A stretch of DNA of 64,000 nucleotides from an uncultured Sphingomonadales bacterium (GCA_903832325.1 CAILBC010000023.1:159184-223183), one strand, 5' to 3'; shown: positions 35,886 through 47,506, counted from the first letter of the stretch. Program-made: numbers and translations. The notes: generated by a model from the letters alone, not told the origin.

Positions 35886-38285
35886 TCAGGCGCGCAATGT
35901 GCCGCCCAGTTTGGCCACAGCGGCAACCACGCGATCGGCAATCGCCTTCAAAGCGGCATCGTCATAGCTTTTTTCGACCGGCTGCAAGGTCACCTCGACA
36001 GCCAGGCTGCGCTGGCCTTCGGGCACGCCGCTGCCGCGAAAATCGTCGAACACGCGCGCGGCGACAATGTTGGCCTTGTCCGCACCGCGCACCGCGCGCA
36101 CCACATCGCCTGCCGGCCGGTCCAGTCCGACCAGAAAGGCAAAGTCGCGCGTGACCGCCTGCAGCGCCGGCGGGGCAAAGGCCGGCCGGGCAAAGCCGCC
36201 AGCCGCCTTTTTCGCGGGCAGGCGTTCCAGAAACAGTTCGACCACGGCCACCGGCACGGCCAGGTCAAAGGCCTTTGCCGTGGCCGGGTGCAGCATGCCG
36301 AACCGCGCCAGCACCGTCTTTGGCCCCAGCCGCAGCGTGGCCGACTGGCCAGGGTGGAACTGCGGCCCGGCATCGCCCATCACCATCAGGTTTTCGACCG
36401 GCGCGCCGGCTTCGGCCAGCAGCGCCAGCGCCTCGGCCTTGGCATCGAACGCATCGAACATGGTGGCGCGCCCGGCGGCCCAGCCGCGCGCGCTGCGTTC
36501 GCCGGCCAGCACCACGGCCAGGCTCATCGCTTCATCGCTCGCCCCGCCCGCGCCGCGGCGATAACGGCGCCCGATTTCGAACAGGCGCACGCCGGCCGCG
36601 CCGCGATCGCAATTGCGCCGCGCCGCCATCAACAGCCCGGGCAGCAGCGAGGGGCGCATGACTTTCAGGTCTTCGGAAATCGGGTTGGCCAGCGTCCAGA
36701 GTGCCTGGTCCGGATCGGCGAAATGGGCCGCCTCCGCCTCGGGCAGGAATGACCAGGTCACCGCTTCGTGGCTGCCCCGGGCCGCCGCCGCGCGGCGCAG
36801 CCGGCGCTCCAGCGCCTGCGCCGGGGTTGCGGTGGGCCGCGCCACGCCCGCCGCGCGCGGCAGCGGCGTGGACGGCACGGCATCGAGCCCGTGCACGCGG
36901 ATCACTTCTTCGACCAGATCGGCCGGGCCGTCGATATCGGGGCGCCAGCCGGGCACGCTGACCTGCCACAGCCCATCACCCGTCACGCCAAAGCCCAGCG
37001 CGGCGAGAATCCGGCGCTGCGCATCGTGCGCCAGATCGACCCCACCCAGCCGGTGGGCCAGCGCCGGATCATAGGCCACAACTTTGCCCGCGCGCGGCGG
37101 CGTGCCGGCGCGCACCACATGGCTGGCTTCGCCCCCGCAGATATCGAGGATCAGCGCAGTCAGCAGATCCAGCCCGGTATCGAGGAACCCGGGATCGACC
37201 CCGCGTTCGAAGCGGCTGCGCGCATCCGATGTCAGCGCCAGCGCCTGCCCGGTGCGGGCAATGCCGGCGGGATCGAAATAGGCCACTTCGAGCAGGACAT
37301 CGGTGGTCGCATCGCTGCACCCGGAATGTTCGCCGCCCATGATCCCGGCGACATCGTGCACCCCGGCATCATCGGCGATCACCGTCATCCACGGTTCCAG
37401 CGCATATTCGCGGCCATTGAGCGCCAGCACGGTTTCGCCCGCGCGCGCCTTGCGCGCCACGACCGCGCCGGTCAGCCTGGCCAGGTCATAGGCATGCGCG
37501 GGCCGGCCATGGCCCAGCATCACGTAATTGGTAATGTCGACCAGTGCCGAAATCGGCCGCTGGCCCGCGGCCTTCAGCGCATCGCACAGCCATTGCGGGC
37601 TGGGGCCGTTTTTCACCCCGCGGATCACCCGGCCATAAAACGCCGGGCAACCTTCGGGATCGTCGGTGCGCACTTCCACCGGGCAGGCAAAGCTGCCCGG
37701 CACCTGGTCAACCGCGATCGGGCGCAGCGTGCCAAGCCCGGCCGCGGCCAGATCGCGCGCAATGCCGTAAACCCCCATGCAATCGGGCCGGTTGGGGGTG
37801 ATCGCCACATCGAACACCGGATCAGACCCCAGATAATCGGCAAAGCTGGTGCCGATCGGCGCGTCGCCGGGCAACTCGATGATCCCGTCGTGCTCTTCGC
37901 CCAGGCCAAGCTCACGCGTGGAGCACATCATGCCATTGGATTCGACACCGCGGATCGCGCTTTTGCGCAATTCCATGCCATTGGCCGGCACGACTGCGCC
38001 GGGCACGCCCAGCACACCGACCAGCCCGGCGCGCGCGTTGGGCGCGCCGCAGACCACCTGCAACGCAGTGCCATCGCCAATATCGACCGACAGCACTTGC
38101 AGCTTGTCCGCCTGCGGATGCGGCGCAGCGGTCAGCACGCGCGCGATGCGAAAGGCGGCAAGCGCTGCCGACGCATCGCTGACGCTTTCGATTTCAAGCC
38201 CCAGCGCGGTCAGCGCGCGGGCGATGGTGGCGGCATCGGCCTTGGTATCAAGATGCTGTTTCAGCCAGGACAGGGCGAACTTCAT
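35886..38285 (-). CDS. pheT: Phenylalanyl-tRNA synthetase beta subunit
   Basis: The tRNA-binding subunit of the alpha2-beta2 enzyme, 799 residues. Domains in order are the N-terminal tRNA-binding OB fold ([23 protein letters not shown]), the B3/B4 editing region ([19 protein letters not shown]), the B5 domain, a catalytic-like core, and the C-terminal anticodon-binding FDX-ACB domain ([14 protein letters not shown]). The start overlaps the pheS stop by four bases. Confidence 0.96.
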   Translation of the reverse strand: MKFALSWLKQHLDTKADAATIARALTALGLEIESVSDASAALAAFRIARVLTAAPHPQADKLQVLSVDIGDGTALQVVCGAPNARAGLVGVLGVPGAVVPANGMELRKSAIRGVESNGMMCSTRELGLGEEHDGIIELPGDAPIGTSFADYLGSDPVFDVAITPNRPDCMGVYGIARDLAAAGLGTLRPIAVDQVPGSFACPVEVRTDDPEGCPAFYGRVIRGVKNGPSPQWLCDALKAAGQRPISALVDITNYVMLGHGRPAHAYDLARLTGAVVARKARAGETVLALNGREYALEPWMTVIADDAGVHDVAGIMGGEHSGCSDATTDVLLEVAYFDPAGIARTGQALALTSDARSRFERGVDPGFLDTGLDLLTALILDICGGEASHVVRAGTPPRAGKVVAYDPALAHRLGGVDLAHDAQRRILAALGFGVTGDGLWQVSVPGWRPDIDGPADLVEEVIRVHGLDAVPSTPLPRAAGVARPTATPAQALERRLRRAAAARGSHEAVTWSFLPEAEAAHFADPDQALWTLANPISEDLKVMRPSLLPGLLMAARRNCDRGAAGVRLFEIGRRYRRGAGGASDEAMSLAVVLAGERSARGWAAGRATMFDAFDAKAEALALLAEAGAPVENLMVMGDAGPQFHPGQSATLRLGPKTVLARFGMLHPATAKAFDLAVPVAVVELFLERLPAKKAAGGFARPAFAPPALQAVTRDFAFLVGLDRPAGDVVRAVRGADKANIVAARVFDDFRGSGVPEGQRSLAVEVTLQPVEKSYDDAALKAIADRVVAAVAKLGGTLRA

Positions 38286-39370
38286 GGCCGCACCCCCACG
38301 CCGCCCGACAGCGTCGGAACGTCAAGCGCGGCAAACCCGTAATGCGACAACCAGCGATGATCGCCGTCAAAAAACGCTCGCAAATCGTCCATCCCGTATT
38401 TCAGCATGGCCAGCCGGTCGACCCCGGTGCCAAAGGCAAATCCCTGCCATTCGTCGGGATCGAGCCCGCCTGCGGCAATCACGTGGCGGTTGACCATGCC
38501 CGACCCGAGCACTTCCATCCAGCCGCCGCCCGGCGCATCGCCGTCCCCGCCGACCACGCGCTTGCCGGCCACCAGCGTGAACCCGACATCGACTTCGACC
38601 GAAGGTTCGGTGAACGGGAAATAGCTCGGCCGCAGCCGCAGCACGATATCCTCACGCTCGAAAAACGCCTTCAGAAAGGTTTCCAGCGTCCATTTGAGAT
38701 GGCCAAGGTGGATGCCCTTGTCGATCACCAGGCCTTCGATCTGGTGAAACATCGGGGTGTGCGTGGCATCGCTGTCGGACCGATAGACGCGGCCCGGCGC
38801 GATGATCCGCAAGGGCGCGCCCTGGGCCAGCATCGTGCGGATCTGCACCGGCGAAGTGTGCGTGCGCAGCAGCATCGACCGGCCCGCATCATCATGATCG
38901 GGGAAATAGAACGTATCGTGCATCGCGCGCGCCGGATGCGTTTCGGGCATGTTGAGCGCGGTGAAATTGTGCCAGTCATCCTCGATTTCGGGCCCCGAAG
39001 CGACGGCGAAACCCAGATCGGCGAAAATTTCGGCCAGTTCGTCCATCACCTGGCTGACCGGGTGGACCGATCCGCGCGGGGCATCGGGCGCGGGCAAGGA
39101 CAGATCGATGCGTTCGGCCGCCAGCCGGGCCTCCAGCGCGGCGCTTTCCAGCGCGCCCTTGCGCGTGGCAATCGCGGCCGTGACCGCCTCGCGCGCGGCC
39201 TGGATCGCGGGGCCGCGCGTCTGGCGCTCTTCGGGGCTCATGCTGCCCAGCGTCTTGAGCAGGGCGGAAACCCAGCCCTGCTTGCCCAGCGCGGCCACGC
39301 GCAGGGTTTCAACCGCATCGGGCGTTTCGGCAGCGGCAATCGCCGCCAGTGTCTGATCGAGCTGTTCCAT
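38282..39370 (-). CDS. pheS: Phenylalanyl-tRNA synthetase alpha subunit
   Basis: The catalytic subunit, 362 residues. It has an N-terminal coiled-coil arm, then class II motifs: motif 2 in [20 protein letters not shown] and motif 3 in [20 protein letters not shown]. The ATG at 39370 gives the usual [11 protein letters not shown] start. It leads the pheS-pheT operon, which lies downstream of rplT on the same strand with a terminator between. Confidence 0.96.
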   Translation of the reverse strand: MEQLDQTLAAIAAAETPDAVETLRVAALGKQGWVSALLKTLGSMSPEERQTRGPAIQAAREAVTAAIATRKGALESAALEARLAAERIDLSLPAPDAPRGSVHPVSQVMDELAEIFADLGFAVASGPEIEDDWHNFTALNMPETHPARAMHDTFYFPDHDDAGRSMLLRTHTSPVQIRTMLAQGAPLRIIAPGRVYRSDSDATHTPMFHQIEGLVIDKGIHLGHLKWTLETFLKAFFEREDIVLRLRPSYFPFTEPSVEVDVGFTLVAGKRVVGGDGDAPGGGWMEVLGSGMVNRHVIAAGGLDPDEWQGFAFGTGVDRLAMLKYGMDDLRAFFDGDHRWLSHYGFAALDVPTLSGGVGVRP

Positions 39371-39436
39371 GGTGCAGGTTCCGCTAGCGCCAATCGCGCC
39401 GAAATCCAATAAAAAGCCTAATCCCGGCAAAAGCAG

Positions 39437-39468
39437 AAAGGGCGCCATCCTTGCGGACGGCGCCCTTT
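39437..39468 (-). terminator. Hairpin terminator after rplT
   Basis: AAAGGGCGCC and GGCGCCCTTT form a perfect 10-bp stem with a 12-base loop, about 25 bases past the rplT stop. T-rich bases follow on the minus strand. It separates rpmI-rplT from pheST. Confidence 0.75.
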
Positions 39469-39492
39469 GCTGCGTGCAATCGTCCGATGCGA

Positions 39493-39855
39493 TCAGGCAG
39501 CCGGCAGAGCTGCCTTCGCCTGTGCGATGATGGCGGTAAACACGCCACCTTCGTTCATGGCAAGATCGGCCATCGACTTGCGATCGAGTTCGATCCCGGC
39601 CAGCTTGGTGCCGTGGATGAACTGCGAATAGGTCAGGCCTTCGGCGCGGACGGCCGCGTTGATGCGCTGAATCCACAGGCCGCGGAAAGTCCGCTTTTTG
39701 ACCTTGCGGTCGCGATAGGCGTACTGGCCGGCCTTTTCGACGGCCTGGCGAGCAACGCGGATCGTATTCTTGCGGCGGCCGCGGTAACCCTTGGCCTGTT
39801 CAAGAAGACGCTTATGCTTGGTGCGGGTGGTCGTACCCCGTTTGACACGTGCCAT
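39493..39855 (-). CDS. rplT: 50S ribosomal protein L20
   Basis: A 120-residue rRNA-binding protein needed early in large-subunit assembly. It has the typical start [18 protein letters not shown] followed by [10 protein letters not shown] and the C-terminal [19 protein letters not shown] region. It follows rpmI by 12 bases on the same strand. Confidence 0.98.
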   Translation of the reverse strand: MARVKRGTTTRTKHKRLLEQAKGYRGRRKNTIRVARQAVEKAGQYAYRDRKVKKRTFRGLWIQRINAAVRAEGLTYSQFIHGTKLAGIELDRKSMADLAMNEGGVFTAIIAQAKAALPAA

Positions 39856-39867
39856 CTGTCAGTCCTC

Positions 39868-40071
39868 TCAATTGAGCCCGTAGGGCGCCCACTTTTTGAT
39901 CACCTTTGCATCTGCATCGGAAATCACTTCGGTGCCGCGGTTCTGACGGATGTACTTGGCATTGTGGCTGATCAGGCGGTGACGCTTGCCGGCAACGCCG
40001 TGCTTCACTTTGCCCGAAGCGGTGATTTTGAACCGCTTCTTGACGCCGCTCTTGGTCTTGAGCTTGGGCAT
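39868..40071 (-). CDS. rpmI: 50S ribosomal protein L35
   Basis: A 67-residue basic ribosomal protein, start [16 protein letters not shown] and signature [19 protein letters not shown]. infC, which often precedes it in other bacteria, is absent; metA lies upstream. The gene therefore probably has its own promoter in the 158-base gap, part of which is the inverted repeat AAGTCGC-N6-GCGACTT at 40211-40230 at the metA stop. Confidence 0.97.
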   Translation of the reverse strand: MPKLKTKSGVKKRFKITASGKVKHGVAGKRHRLISHNAKYIRQNRGTEVISDADAKVIKKWAPYGLN

Positions 40072-40229
40072 TTTGGTCTCCTTTGTGTCTGGTCCCCTCG
40101 AAACGCCGTGGCAGCCCTGTTGGCCAGGCGAATCTCATGCGGGTGACCGGATGAAGCGGCGCCCTTAGGCACGGGAGTGCGAAAAGGCAAGCGATTAGGG
40201 GCTGTTTCGAAAGTCGCCTGTGCGCGACT

Positions 40230-41189
40230 TCATGCCGCCCACCCCCCGCGGTTATCGGATCCCGATAGGGGCAGGCCGATATCGGCAGGATCGAACGGCG
40301 TGGTCTGATAGACTTCGTTGAGCCAGTTGCCGAACAGGATATGCCCGTTGCCGCGCCAGGTGTTGACCGGCGCCGCGGCCGGATCGTCGCCGGGGAAATA
40401 GTGCGCCGGCACATAGGCGCCCACGCCTGCCGAATCGGCATCGCGCGCATATTCGTTCGCCAGCGTCAGTGTGTCATATTCCAGGTGGTTGAGCATGTGC
40501 AGCGCGCGGTGTGCCGGATCATCGACCAGGCACAGGCCCACTTCGTCGCTTTCGGCCAGCACGGTCAGCCCGGAACCGGCCGGCAGGTCTTCGCGGCGCA
40601 CTTCGCTCCAGCGCGAAACCGGCACGTCGAACCGATCGGGCAGGCCGCGCAGCCAGGGCGTGGCCGGCGCGCGGTTCCAGTGTGCAAACACGCCCGAAGC
40701 CTTGGTTTCCAGCCCGTGCTTGCCCACCCCGTGAAAGTGCCAGAGCGCCGCCATCGCCCCCCAGCATAGCGTCAGCGTGCGGTGCACATGGGTCTGGCTC
40801 CAGTCAAAAATCCGCGCCAGCTCGGGCCAATAGGTCACATCGTCAAAGGGAATCGTTTCCACCGGCGCACCGGTGATGATCAACCCGTCAAACCGGTCCT
40901 GCGCCACTTCGCTCCACGGCTGGTAGAATTCGGCGATGTGGCCGGCAGCCGTGTTCTTGCTGACATGGTCCGATATGCGCAGCAGCGCCAATTCGATCTG
41001 CAACGGCGATGCACCCAGCACCCGCGCGATCTGCGTTTCGGTGGTGATCTTGTCGGGCATCAGATTGAGCAGCGCGATGCGCAAGGGGCGGATATCCTGC
41101 CGCGCGGCCTCGGTTTCGGCCATCACGATCACGCCTTCGGCTTCGAGCGTGCGGCGGGCAGGCAGATTGTCGGCAATACGGATCGGCAC
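40230..41189 (-). CDS. metA: Homoserine O-acyltransferase MetA type, predicted acetyltransferase
   Basis: The first committed enzyme of methionine synthesis, 319 residues from a GTG start at 41189, which has AAAGGA seven bases upstream. With this start the family numbering falls exactly in place: nucleophile Cys142 in TLTLCWGA, His235 and Glu237 in NHLEYD, and Glu111 in ITGAPVET. Residue 111 sets acyl specificity in this family (Gly in succinyl-type, Glu in acetyl-type), so acetyl-CoA is the predicted donor despite the usual succinyltransferase label. An ATG at 41255 is in frame but gives a non-family leader. A structured RNA lies upstream. Confidence 0.93.
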   Translation of the reverse strand: MPIRIADNLPARRTLEAEGVIVMAETEAARQDIRPLRIALLNLMPDKITTETQIARVLGASPLQIELALLRISDHVSKNTAAGHIAEFYQPWSEVAQDRFDGLIITGAPVETIPFDDVTYWPELARIFDWSQTHVHRTLTLCWGAMAALWHFHGVGKHGLETKASGVFAHWNRAPATPWLRGLPDRFDVPVSRWSEVRREDLPAGSGLTVLAESDEVGLCLVDDPAHRALHMLNHLEYDTLTLANEYARDADSAGVGAYVPAHYFPGDDPAAAPVNTWRGNGHILFGNWLNEVYQTTPFDPADIGLPLSGSDNRGGWAA

Positions 41190-41281
41190 GGGCAGTCCTT
41201 TGGTCGATGGCAACCGCAGGGGCAGCGCCATCAACGCGAACAGGAATGCGGGCATTGGCTCCGTTTGGTTGCCGCTGCGGC

Positions 41282-41364
41282 CGCATCCCTTTCGTCGAAG
41301 AAAGGCGCCACCTTGCCCGGTTGCCGGCAGGTTGGCGCCGGGGTTGCCCCCGGCTCTTGATGCG
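41282..41364 (-). ncRNA. Structured leader RNA of metA, SAM-riboswitch-like (S-box-like motifs)
   Basis: Read on the minus strand, the leader folds into a closed four-helix junction. P1 is CGCATC/GATGCG (6 bp). P2 is GCCGGGG/CCCCGGC with a GCAA tetraloop. P3 is about 10 bp with paired bulged A residues and an apical loop GGCAACCG. P4 is CCTTTC/GAAAGG. The 5' strand continues as ATCAAGAG and P3 carries GGCAACC, both reminiscent of the SAM-I (S-box) consensus, although P2 lacks the usual internal loops. It ends 93 bases before the GTG start. P4 contains CCTTT, complementary to the ribosome-binding AAAGGA, a possible control by sequestration. The ligand is inference. Confidence 0.6.
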
Positions 41365-41401
41365 ATCCGCGATTTAGCGATGCAGGTGCCCGAATGCAAC
41401 C

Positions 41402-42133
41402 TCAGGGCAGCGCCTTGACCACCTCGCCGCCCTTCATGACAAACACCGGGTGTTCCAATTGGCGCACATCGGCCAGCGGGTCGCCGTCCACCGCCACCAG
41501 ATCGCCATAGCGGCCGGTGGCGATCGCGCCGACATCGGCGGTGCGATCAAGGTATTTGGCCGCGGTGACGGTTGCGGCCTGGATCGCTTCCATCGGGGTC
41601 ATGCCCCATTGGACCATCGTGGCGAACTGGCGGGCGTTGTCGCCATTGGGATAGACCCCGCCGTCGGTGCCGAACAGCATGGTTACCCCGGCGGCATGCG
41701 CGGCGCGAAAGGTTTCGCGCTGCTTGCGCCCGATCATCCGCTCCTTTTCCAGGCTTTCGGCAAAGACGCCGTTCTTCGCGCCTTCGGCCAGGGTGTAGTC
41801 ATCGTTGTAGATATCCATGTCGAACGCCGCGCCCTTTTCCCTGGCCAGGCGAAAGCTTTCGGCATCGGCAAGGCTGGCGTGCTCGATCGTGTCGATCCCG
41901 GCGCGCAGCGCAGCGTTGATCCCTTCGGTGCCATGCGCATGCGCCGCCACGCGCAGGCCCAGCATGTGCGCCTCGTCGGCAACGGCCTTCAGTTCCTCGA
42001 AGCTCATCTGCTGCGCGCCGACAGCATCACCCTTGGAAAAGACGCCGCCGGTCGCGCAGATCTTGATCACTTGCGCGCCGAACTTGTGCATCTTGCGCAC
42101 CAGCGCGCGCCCAACAGCCATCATTGCCCCCAA
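41402..42133 (-). pseudogene. Amidohydrolase, N-terminal half missing
   Basis: A 243-residue remnant matching the C-terminal portion of imidazolonepropionase/prolidase-like amidohydrolases. It starts inside the barrel at FGAQVIKICATGGVFSKGD and keeps the later metal-site histidines (VAAHAHGTEG, TIEHAS), the Asp in MLFGTDGGVYPNG, and the C-terminal beta domain (GDLVAVDGDPLAD). Family members are near 400-430 residues with an N-terminal HxH metal motif and signal peptide, both absent here. The 116 bases upstream contain no trace of them. Read as a 5'-deleted gene; whether it is still translated from ATG 42133 is unknown. Confidence 0.75.
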
Positions 42134-42210
42134 TCGGTTTTCAGTGTGCCGGTCAATTGCTACGGCCCCGCGCCGTCGGCAAGCGCTTTTGATGGTCAGT
42201 GCCCGCAGGC

Positions 42211-42274
42211 CAGTGCCTCAACCACCCAGTACCTCAACCACCCGGTGCCTCAACTACCCAGGGCCTCAACTACA
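42211..42274. repeat. Tandem repeat, 4 x 16 bp, at the 3' end of hisN
   Basis: Four units of about CAGTGCCTCAACCACC run through and past the TGA stop of the histidinol-phosphatase gene. Because 16 is not a multiple of three, the units beyond the stop are out of frame. The array has spread into the gap facing the truncated amidohydrolase. Confidence 0.85.
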
Positions 42275-43023
42275 TCGTCCAGCCGCGCCGGATCGCCCAG
42301 CGCCAGCACGTGGCCGCTCGATCCCTGGCGCAGCGGATCGCCGTTCCAGTCGGCCATGACGCCGCCGGCGCCTTCCACCACCGGAACCAGCGCCGCCCAG
42401 TCGTAGAGTTTCAGATTGGATTCGCACACCACATCAAGGTGCCCGCTGGCGAGCATGGCATAGTTGTAGCAATCGCCGCCCATCACCATGCGCTTGTGAT
42501 CGGTCTGCGCGGCCAGCGCCATGAAGTGTTCGCCATCGTGATCGCTGAAATAATGCGGGCCGGTGGTGGCAATCGCCGCCTCGGCCAGCGCGGCGCAAGC
42601 GCGCGTGCGCACCGGTTCGCCATTGAACAGCGTGGGGCGGCCGACCACGCCCACCCAGCGTTCCTTCAGGATCGGCTGATCGATTACGCCCAGCACGGGA
42701 AACCCGTCGACCACCAGCGCGATCAAGGTGCCGAACAGCGGGCGCCCGGCAACAAACCCGGTGGTGCCGTCAATCGGATCGAGCACCCAGGCGCGGCCCG
42801 AGGTGCCGGCGGTTTCGCCGAATTCTTCACCGATCACGCCATCTGTGGGGCATTCGGCCGCCAGGATCGCGCGCATCGCCTCTTCGGCGGCGCGGTCGGC
42901 CGCGGTCACCGGGGTCTTGTCGCCCTTGCGCTCAAATCCGGCGGCGCGGAACCAGGGGCGGATGGCCGCCCCTGCCGCATCGGCAAGACGGTGGGCGAGC
43001 GCGATTTCGGCATCGAGTTTCAT
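42250..43023 (-). CDS. hisN: Histidinol-phosphatase of the inositol-monophosphatase family
   Basis: A 257-residue Mg-dependent phosphatase. Metal motifs are GEEFGE, WVLDPIDGTTGFVAGRPLFG and LYDWAALVPVVEGAGG. The spacing and the GDCYNYAMLASGHLDVV region match HisN-type histidinol-phosphatases, the step before histidinol dehydrogenase in alphaproteobacteria. It is complete, but its last codons lie in a 16-bp tandem array. Confidence 0.85.
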   Translation of the reverse strand: MKLDAEIALAHRLADAAGAAIRPWFRAAGFERKGDKTPVTAADRAAEEAMRAILAAECPTDGVIGEEFGETAGTSGRAWVLDPIDGTTGFVAGRPLFGTLIALVVDGFPVLGVIDQPILKERWVGVVGRPTLFNGEPVRTRACAALAEAAIATTGPHYFSDHDGEHFMALAAQTDHKRMVMGGDCYNYAMLASGHLDVVCESNLKLYDWAALVPVVEGAGGVMADWNGDPLRQGSSGHVLALGDPARLDDVVEALGS

Positions 43024-43164
43024 CCTGCCCCGATGGCAAGGCAGGCCGCATTGGTCAAGCAGGCGCTGCGCGCTGTCGTACGGCGCCGGATTTCCCGGGC
43101 CGATGCCCCGGGCCGATGCGATTTCGCGCCAGTTTGGGTCGTGCCAGTTTGGAGGCCATGCCGC

Positions 43165-43195
43165 TTGACGGTGTTTGTTGACTTCGTTCTATAAA
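43165..43195 (+). promoter_or_regulatory. Promoter of the AraC-family gene, probably giving a leaderless transcript
   Basis: TTGACG at 43165 and TATAAA at 43190 are separated by 19 bases. The -10 box ends only five bases before the GTG start at 43201, so the expected transcription start coincides with the start codon. The gap otherwise (43024-43164) shows nothing clear. Confidence 0.5.
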
Positions 43196-43200
43196 CGCCC

Positions 43201-44244
43201 GTGGGCAAAGCAGGAACAGGCGATGGACGCGGCGGCCGCACAGCGCATGCGGCCACGCCCGCACTCAATCGCAGCCTGGCCCCGCGCAGCGCCGTGGCCC
43301 GCGACGGCCAGCCTTTGTCCTACAGCCGTGCCCCGGCGCCCGATCTGGCCCCCTGGGTCGCGCGCCTGTACGTGTCCAGTGTCGCCGCCCCCGACAGCCA
43401 TGTGCTCGCCTGCGGCGTGTTCAGCGAAGCGGCCATATTGCGCATCCAGCTGGCCGGCGACTGGCTGGCACATAGCGCCGATGGCCCGGTGGCGAGCGGC
43501 CGCAGGATCTTTCTGTTCGGCCCCCATTCGCGGCGCATGCCGGTGCAGGTGCGCGGCGGGTTCACCAGTGTGGGCGCAACGTTCTGCCCGGGTGCGGTGC
43601 GTGCACTGGGCGGCTGGCCGGCGAACGAAAGCATCGACCGGCTGACCGATCCGGCGCAGATCGGCATCGATCCTGCCGCGTGGTTCGATCTGTTTTCCAC
43701 CGATGCGGGGCCCGAAGGCTGGTGCCTGCGGCTGGAACAGGCGCTGCGCCGGCTGATTGCGCGGCACGCGCGCGCGGTGCCCGATCCGGTCAGCGCCGCC
43801 TTTGAACGCATCAGCTATGCCAATCCGTCAATCACGGTGGGCGAATATGCCGCCAGCCAGGGGATCGAGCTGCGCCGGCTGGAGCGGGTGATCCGGCGCG
43901 ATTTCGGCATCAGCCCGAAACAGGTGCTGCGCCGCGCGCGCATGCTCGACATGGCCAGCCATCTGCGCGGCGTGGCCGACAAGGCCGAGGCCGAGGCGCT
44001 GATGCTGCGCTATTACGATCAAAGCCACCTGATCCGGGATTTCACCCAGTTGATCGGGATGAGCCCGCGCCAGTTTGTCGAACAGCCCCAGCCGCTGATG
44101 ACGCTAAGCCTGGAAACCCGCCAGGCCCGGCGCCTGGAAGTGCTGGACCGGCTGCCCCCCGGTCAATCGCCACCGTGGCTGGGCCGCCTGCTGGGGCCAG
44201 AACCGGGGCCAGAACTGGGGCCAGAACTGGGGCCCGAAGCCTGA
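43201..44244 (+). CDS. AraC-family transcriptional regulator
   Basis: A 347-residue regulator. The N-terminal part (to about residue 200) resembles the DUF6597-type domain of some AraC proteins. The DNA-binding domain spans about residues 210-300, with the first helix-turn-helix around ITVGEYAASQGIELRRLERVIRRDFGIS and the second around YYDQSHLIRDFTQLIGMSPRQF. The C-terminal tail ends in LGPEPGPELGPELGPEA, from four 12-bp tandem units. The GTG start lacks a ribosome-binding site but fits the promoter just upstream; a start further in is possible. Targets are unknown. Confidence 0.8.
   Translation: MGKAGTGDGRGGRTAHAATPALNRSLAPRSAVARDGQPLSYSRAPAPDLAPWVARLYVSSVAAPDSHVLACGVFSEAAILRIQLAGDWLAHSADGPVASGRRIFLFGPHSRRMPVQVRGGFTSVGATFCPGAVRALGGWPANESIDRLTDPAQIGIDPAAWFDLFSTDAGPEGWCLRLEQALRRLIARHARAVPDPVSAAFERISYANPSITVGEYAASQGIELRRLERVIRRDFGISPKQVLRRARMLDMASHLRGVADKAEAEALMLRYYDQSHLIRDFTQLIGMSPRQFVEQPQPLMTLSLETRQARRLEVLDRLPPGQSPPWLGRLLGPEPGPELGPELGPEA
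44191..44238. repeat. Tandem repeat, 4 x 12 bp, at the end of the AraC-family gene
   Basis: Units of CTGGGGCCAGAA (one CCGGGG variant, one with CCCGAA) keep the frame and encode four L/P-G-P-E repeats just before the stop codon. Confidence 0.85.
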
Positions 44245-44268
44245 AGCCATCAGCGTTCCGGCGTCTGT

Positions 44269-45204
44269 TCAGTCGAACAGCGAGCTGACCGAGCTTTCGT
44301 CCGCGATCCGGCGCACCGCTTCGCCGATCAGCGGGGCAATCGTCAGCACGCGGATGCGGCTGCATTCGCGCGTCGCCTCGGTCGGCAGGATCGTGTCGGT
44401 GATCACCAGCTCTTTCAGCGCGGAATTGCCCACGCGCGCCACCGCGCCGCCCGACAGCACGCCATGGGTGATATAGGCGGCCACGCCCTTGGCCCCGGCA
44501 TCCATCAGCGCCTGCGCCGCGTTGCACAGCGTGCCGCCCGAATCGATGATATCGTCGATCAGGATGCACATCCGGCCTTTCACTTCGCCGATGATGTTCA
44601 TCACTTCGGATTGGCCGGGACGGTCGCGCCGTTTGTCGACAATCGCCAGCGGCGCATTGTCCAGCCGTTTGGCCAGCGCGCGTGCGCGCACCACACCGCC
44701 CACGTCGGGTGAAACCACCATCAACCCTTCGCCGCCATAGCGGGTCTGGATATCCGCGGCCATGACCGGCGCGCCAAACAGGTTGTCGGTCGGAATGTCG
44801 AAAAAGCCCTGGATCTGCCCGGCGTGGAGATCAACCGCCAGCACGCGGTCGGCGCCGGCCGTGGTGATCAGGTTGGCCACCAGCTTGGCCGAAATCGGGG
44901 TGCGTGGCCCGGGTTTGCGATCCTGCCGGGCATAGCCGAAATAGGGCACCACCGCGGTGATCCGCTTGGCCGAAGCGCGGCGCAGCGCATCGATGCAGAT
45001 CAGCAGTTCCAGCAGATTGTCATTGGCGGGATAACTGGTCGATTGCACGATGAACACGTCTTCGCCGCGCACGTTCTCGTGGATTTCGACGAACACTTCC
45101 TCGTCGGCAAAACGCCGCACCGATGCTTCGGTCAGGGGCAGTTCCAGATAGGCCGCGATGGCACGCGCAAGCGGCAGATTGCCATTGCCCGACATGATCT
45201 TCAT
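44269..45204 (-). CDS. prs: Ribose-phosphate pyrophosphokinase
   Basis: Makes PRPP from ribose 5-phosphate and ATP, feeding nucleotide, histidine and NAD synthesis. The 311-residue protein has the start [17 protein letters not shown], the ATP loop region [20 protein letters not shown], the metal/PRPP segment [18 protein letters not shown], and the PRPP-binding loop [13 protein letters not shown]. All motifs are intact. Confidence 0.97.
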   Translation of the reverse strand: MKIMSGNGNLPLARAIAAYLELPLTEASVRRFADEEVFVEIHENVRGEDVFIVQSTSYPANDNLLELLICIDALRRASAKRITAVVPYFGYARQDRKPGPRTPISAKLVANLITTAGADRVLAVDLHAGQIQGFFDIPTDNLFGAPVMAADIQTRYGGEGLMVVSPDVGGVVRARALAKRLDNAPLAIVDKRRDRPGQSEVMNIIGEVKGRMCILIDDIIDSGGTLCNAAQALMDAGAKGVAAYITHGVLSGGAVARVGNSALKELVITDTILPTEATRECSRIRVLTIAPLIGEAVRRIADESSVSSLFD

Positions 45205-45458
45205 GGGTTACCCTCGCTGTTGTCCCATTATCACCGTTGCGGCATGACCATCGGCGCGGTGCCCTGCGCCCGGGCGGCCCGGATCGGCGCCCGGATCGGC
45301 GATGGCCCGGCAAACGAATCGTCACGCCCGCTTCGTGCGGGGCCTTACCCCATGATGACAGCTTTGCAACAGATCGCCCCCTTCGAGCGGTGGACAGACG
45401 CCTGTGGCAGGCCCCATATGCCGTTTCACGCTCCACACGCTTTCGATTACAGGACCCC

Positions 45459-47439
<1,981 letters not shown>

Positions 47440-47440
<1 letters not shown>

Positions 47441-47457
47441 TGCTCTATCTCGACTAG
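47440..47457 (+). pseudogene. Remnant of a VapC (PIN-domain) toxin gene, five codons left
   Basis: Overlapping the antitoxin stop as TGATG, an ATG opens MLYLD and then meets TAG. MLYLD is the canonical beginning of PIN toxins (usually MLYLDTSALV), where the Asp is the first metal ligand. The following DNA runs within 30 bases into a REP-like palindrome and shows no PIN sequence in any frame I could see. This reads as a deletion or rearrangement that removed the toxin. Confidence 0.65.
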
Positions 47458-47485
47458 TTCGCCTGCCTCGCGCCAAACAAGCCTG

Positions 47486-47506
47486 ATCCCGGGTCAAGCC
47501 CGGGAT
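47486..47506. repeat. REP-like palindrome ATCCCGG-N7-CCGGGAT
   Basis: A perfect 7-bp inverted repeat with loop GTCAAGC, between the toxin remnant and the convergent peptidase gene. The type (TGATCCCGGGTCAAGCCCGG) is common as an intergenic repeat in sphingomonads. It may mark the deletion junction of the toxin gene. Confidence 0.65.

Noticed and set aside
40211..40230. Ribosomal-protein autoregulatory leader of rpmI-rplT
   Set aside because: Only a short 7-bp inverted repeat at the metA stop is seen; infC and the known L20 pseudoknot elements are not recognisable.
41255..41257. ATG as the start of metA
   Set aside because: It would add a hydrophobic leader foreign to the family. The GTG at 41189 has a better ribosome-binding site and reproduces the family residue numbering exactly.
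42211..42274. CRISPR or iteron origin
   Set aside because: Contiguous 16-base units without spacers, arising from the hisN gene end; no replication gene nearby.
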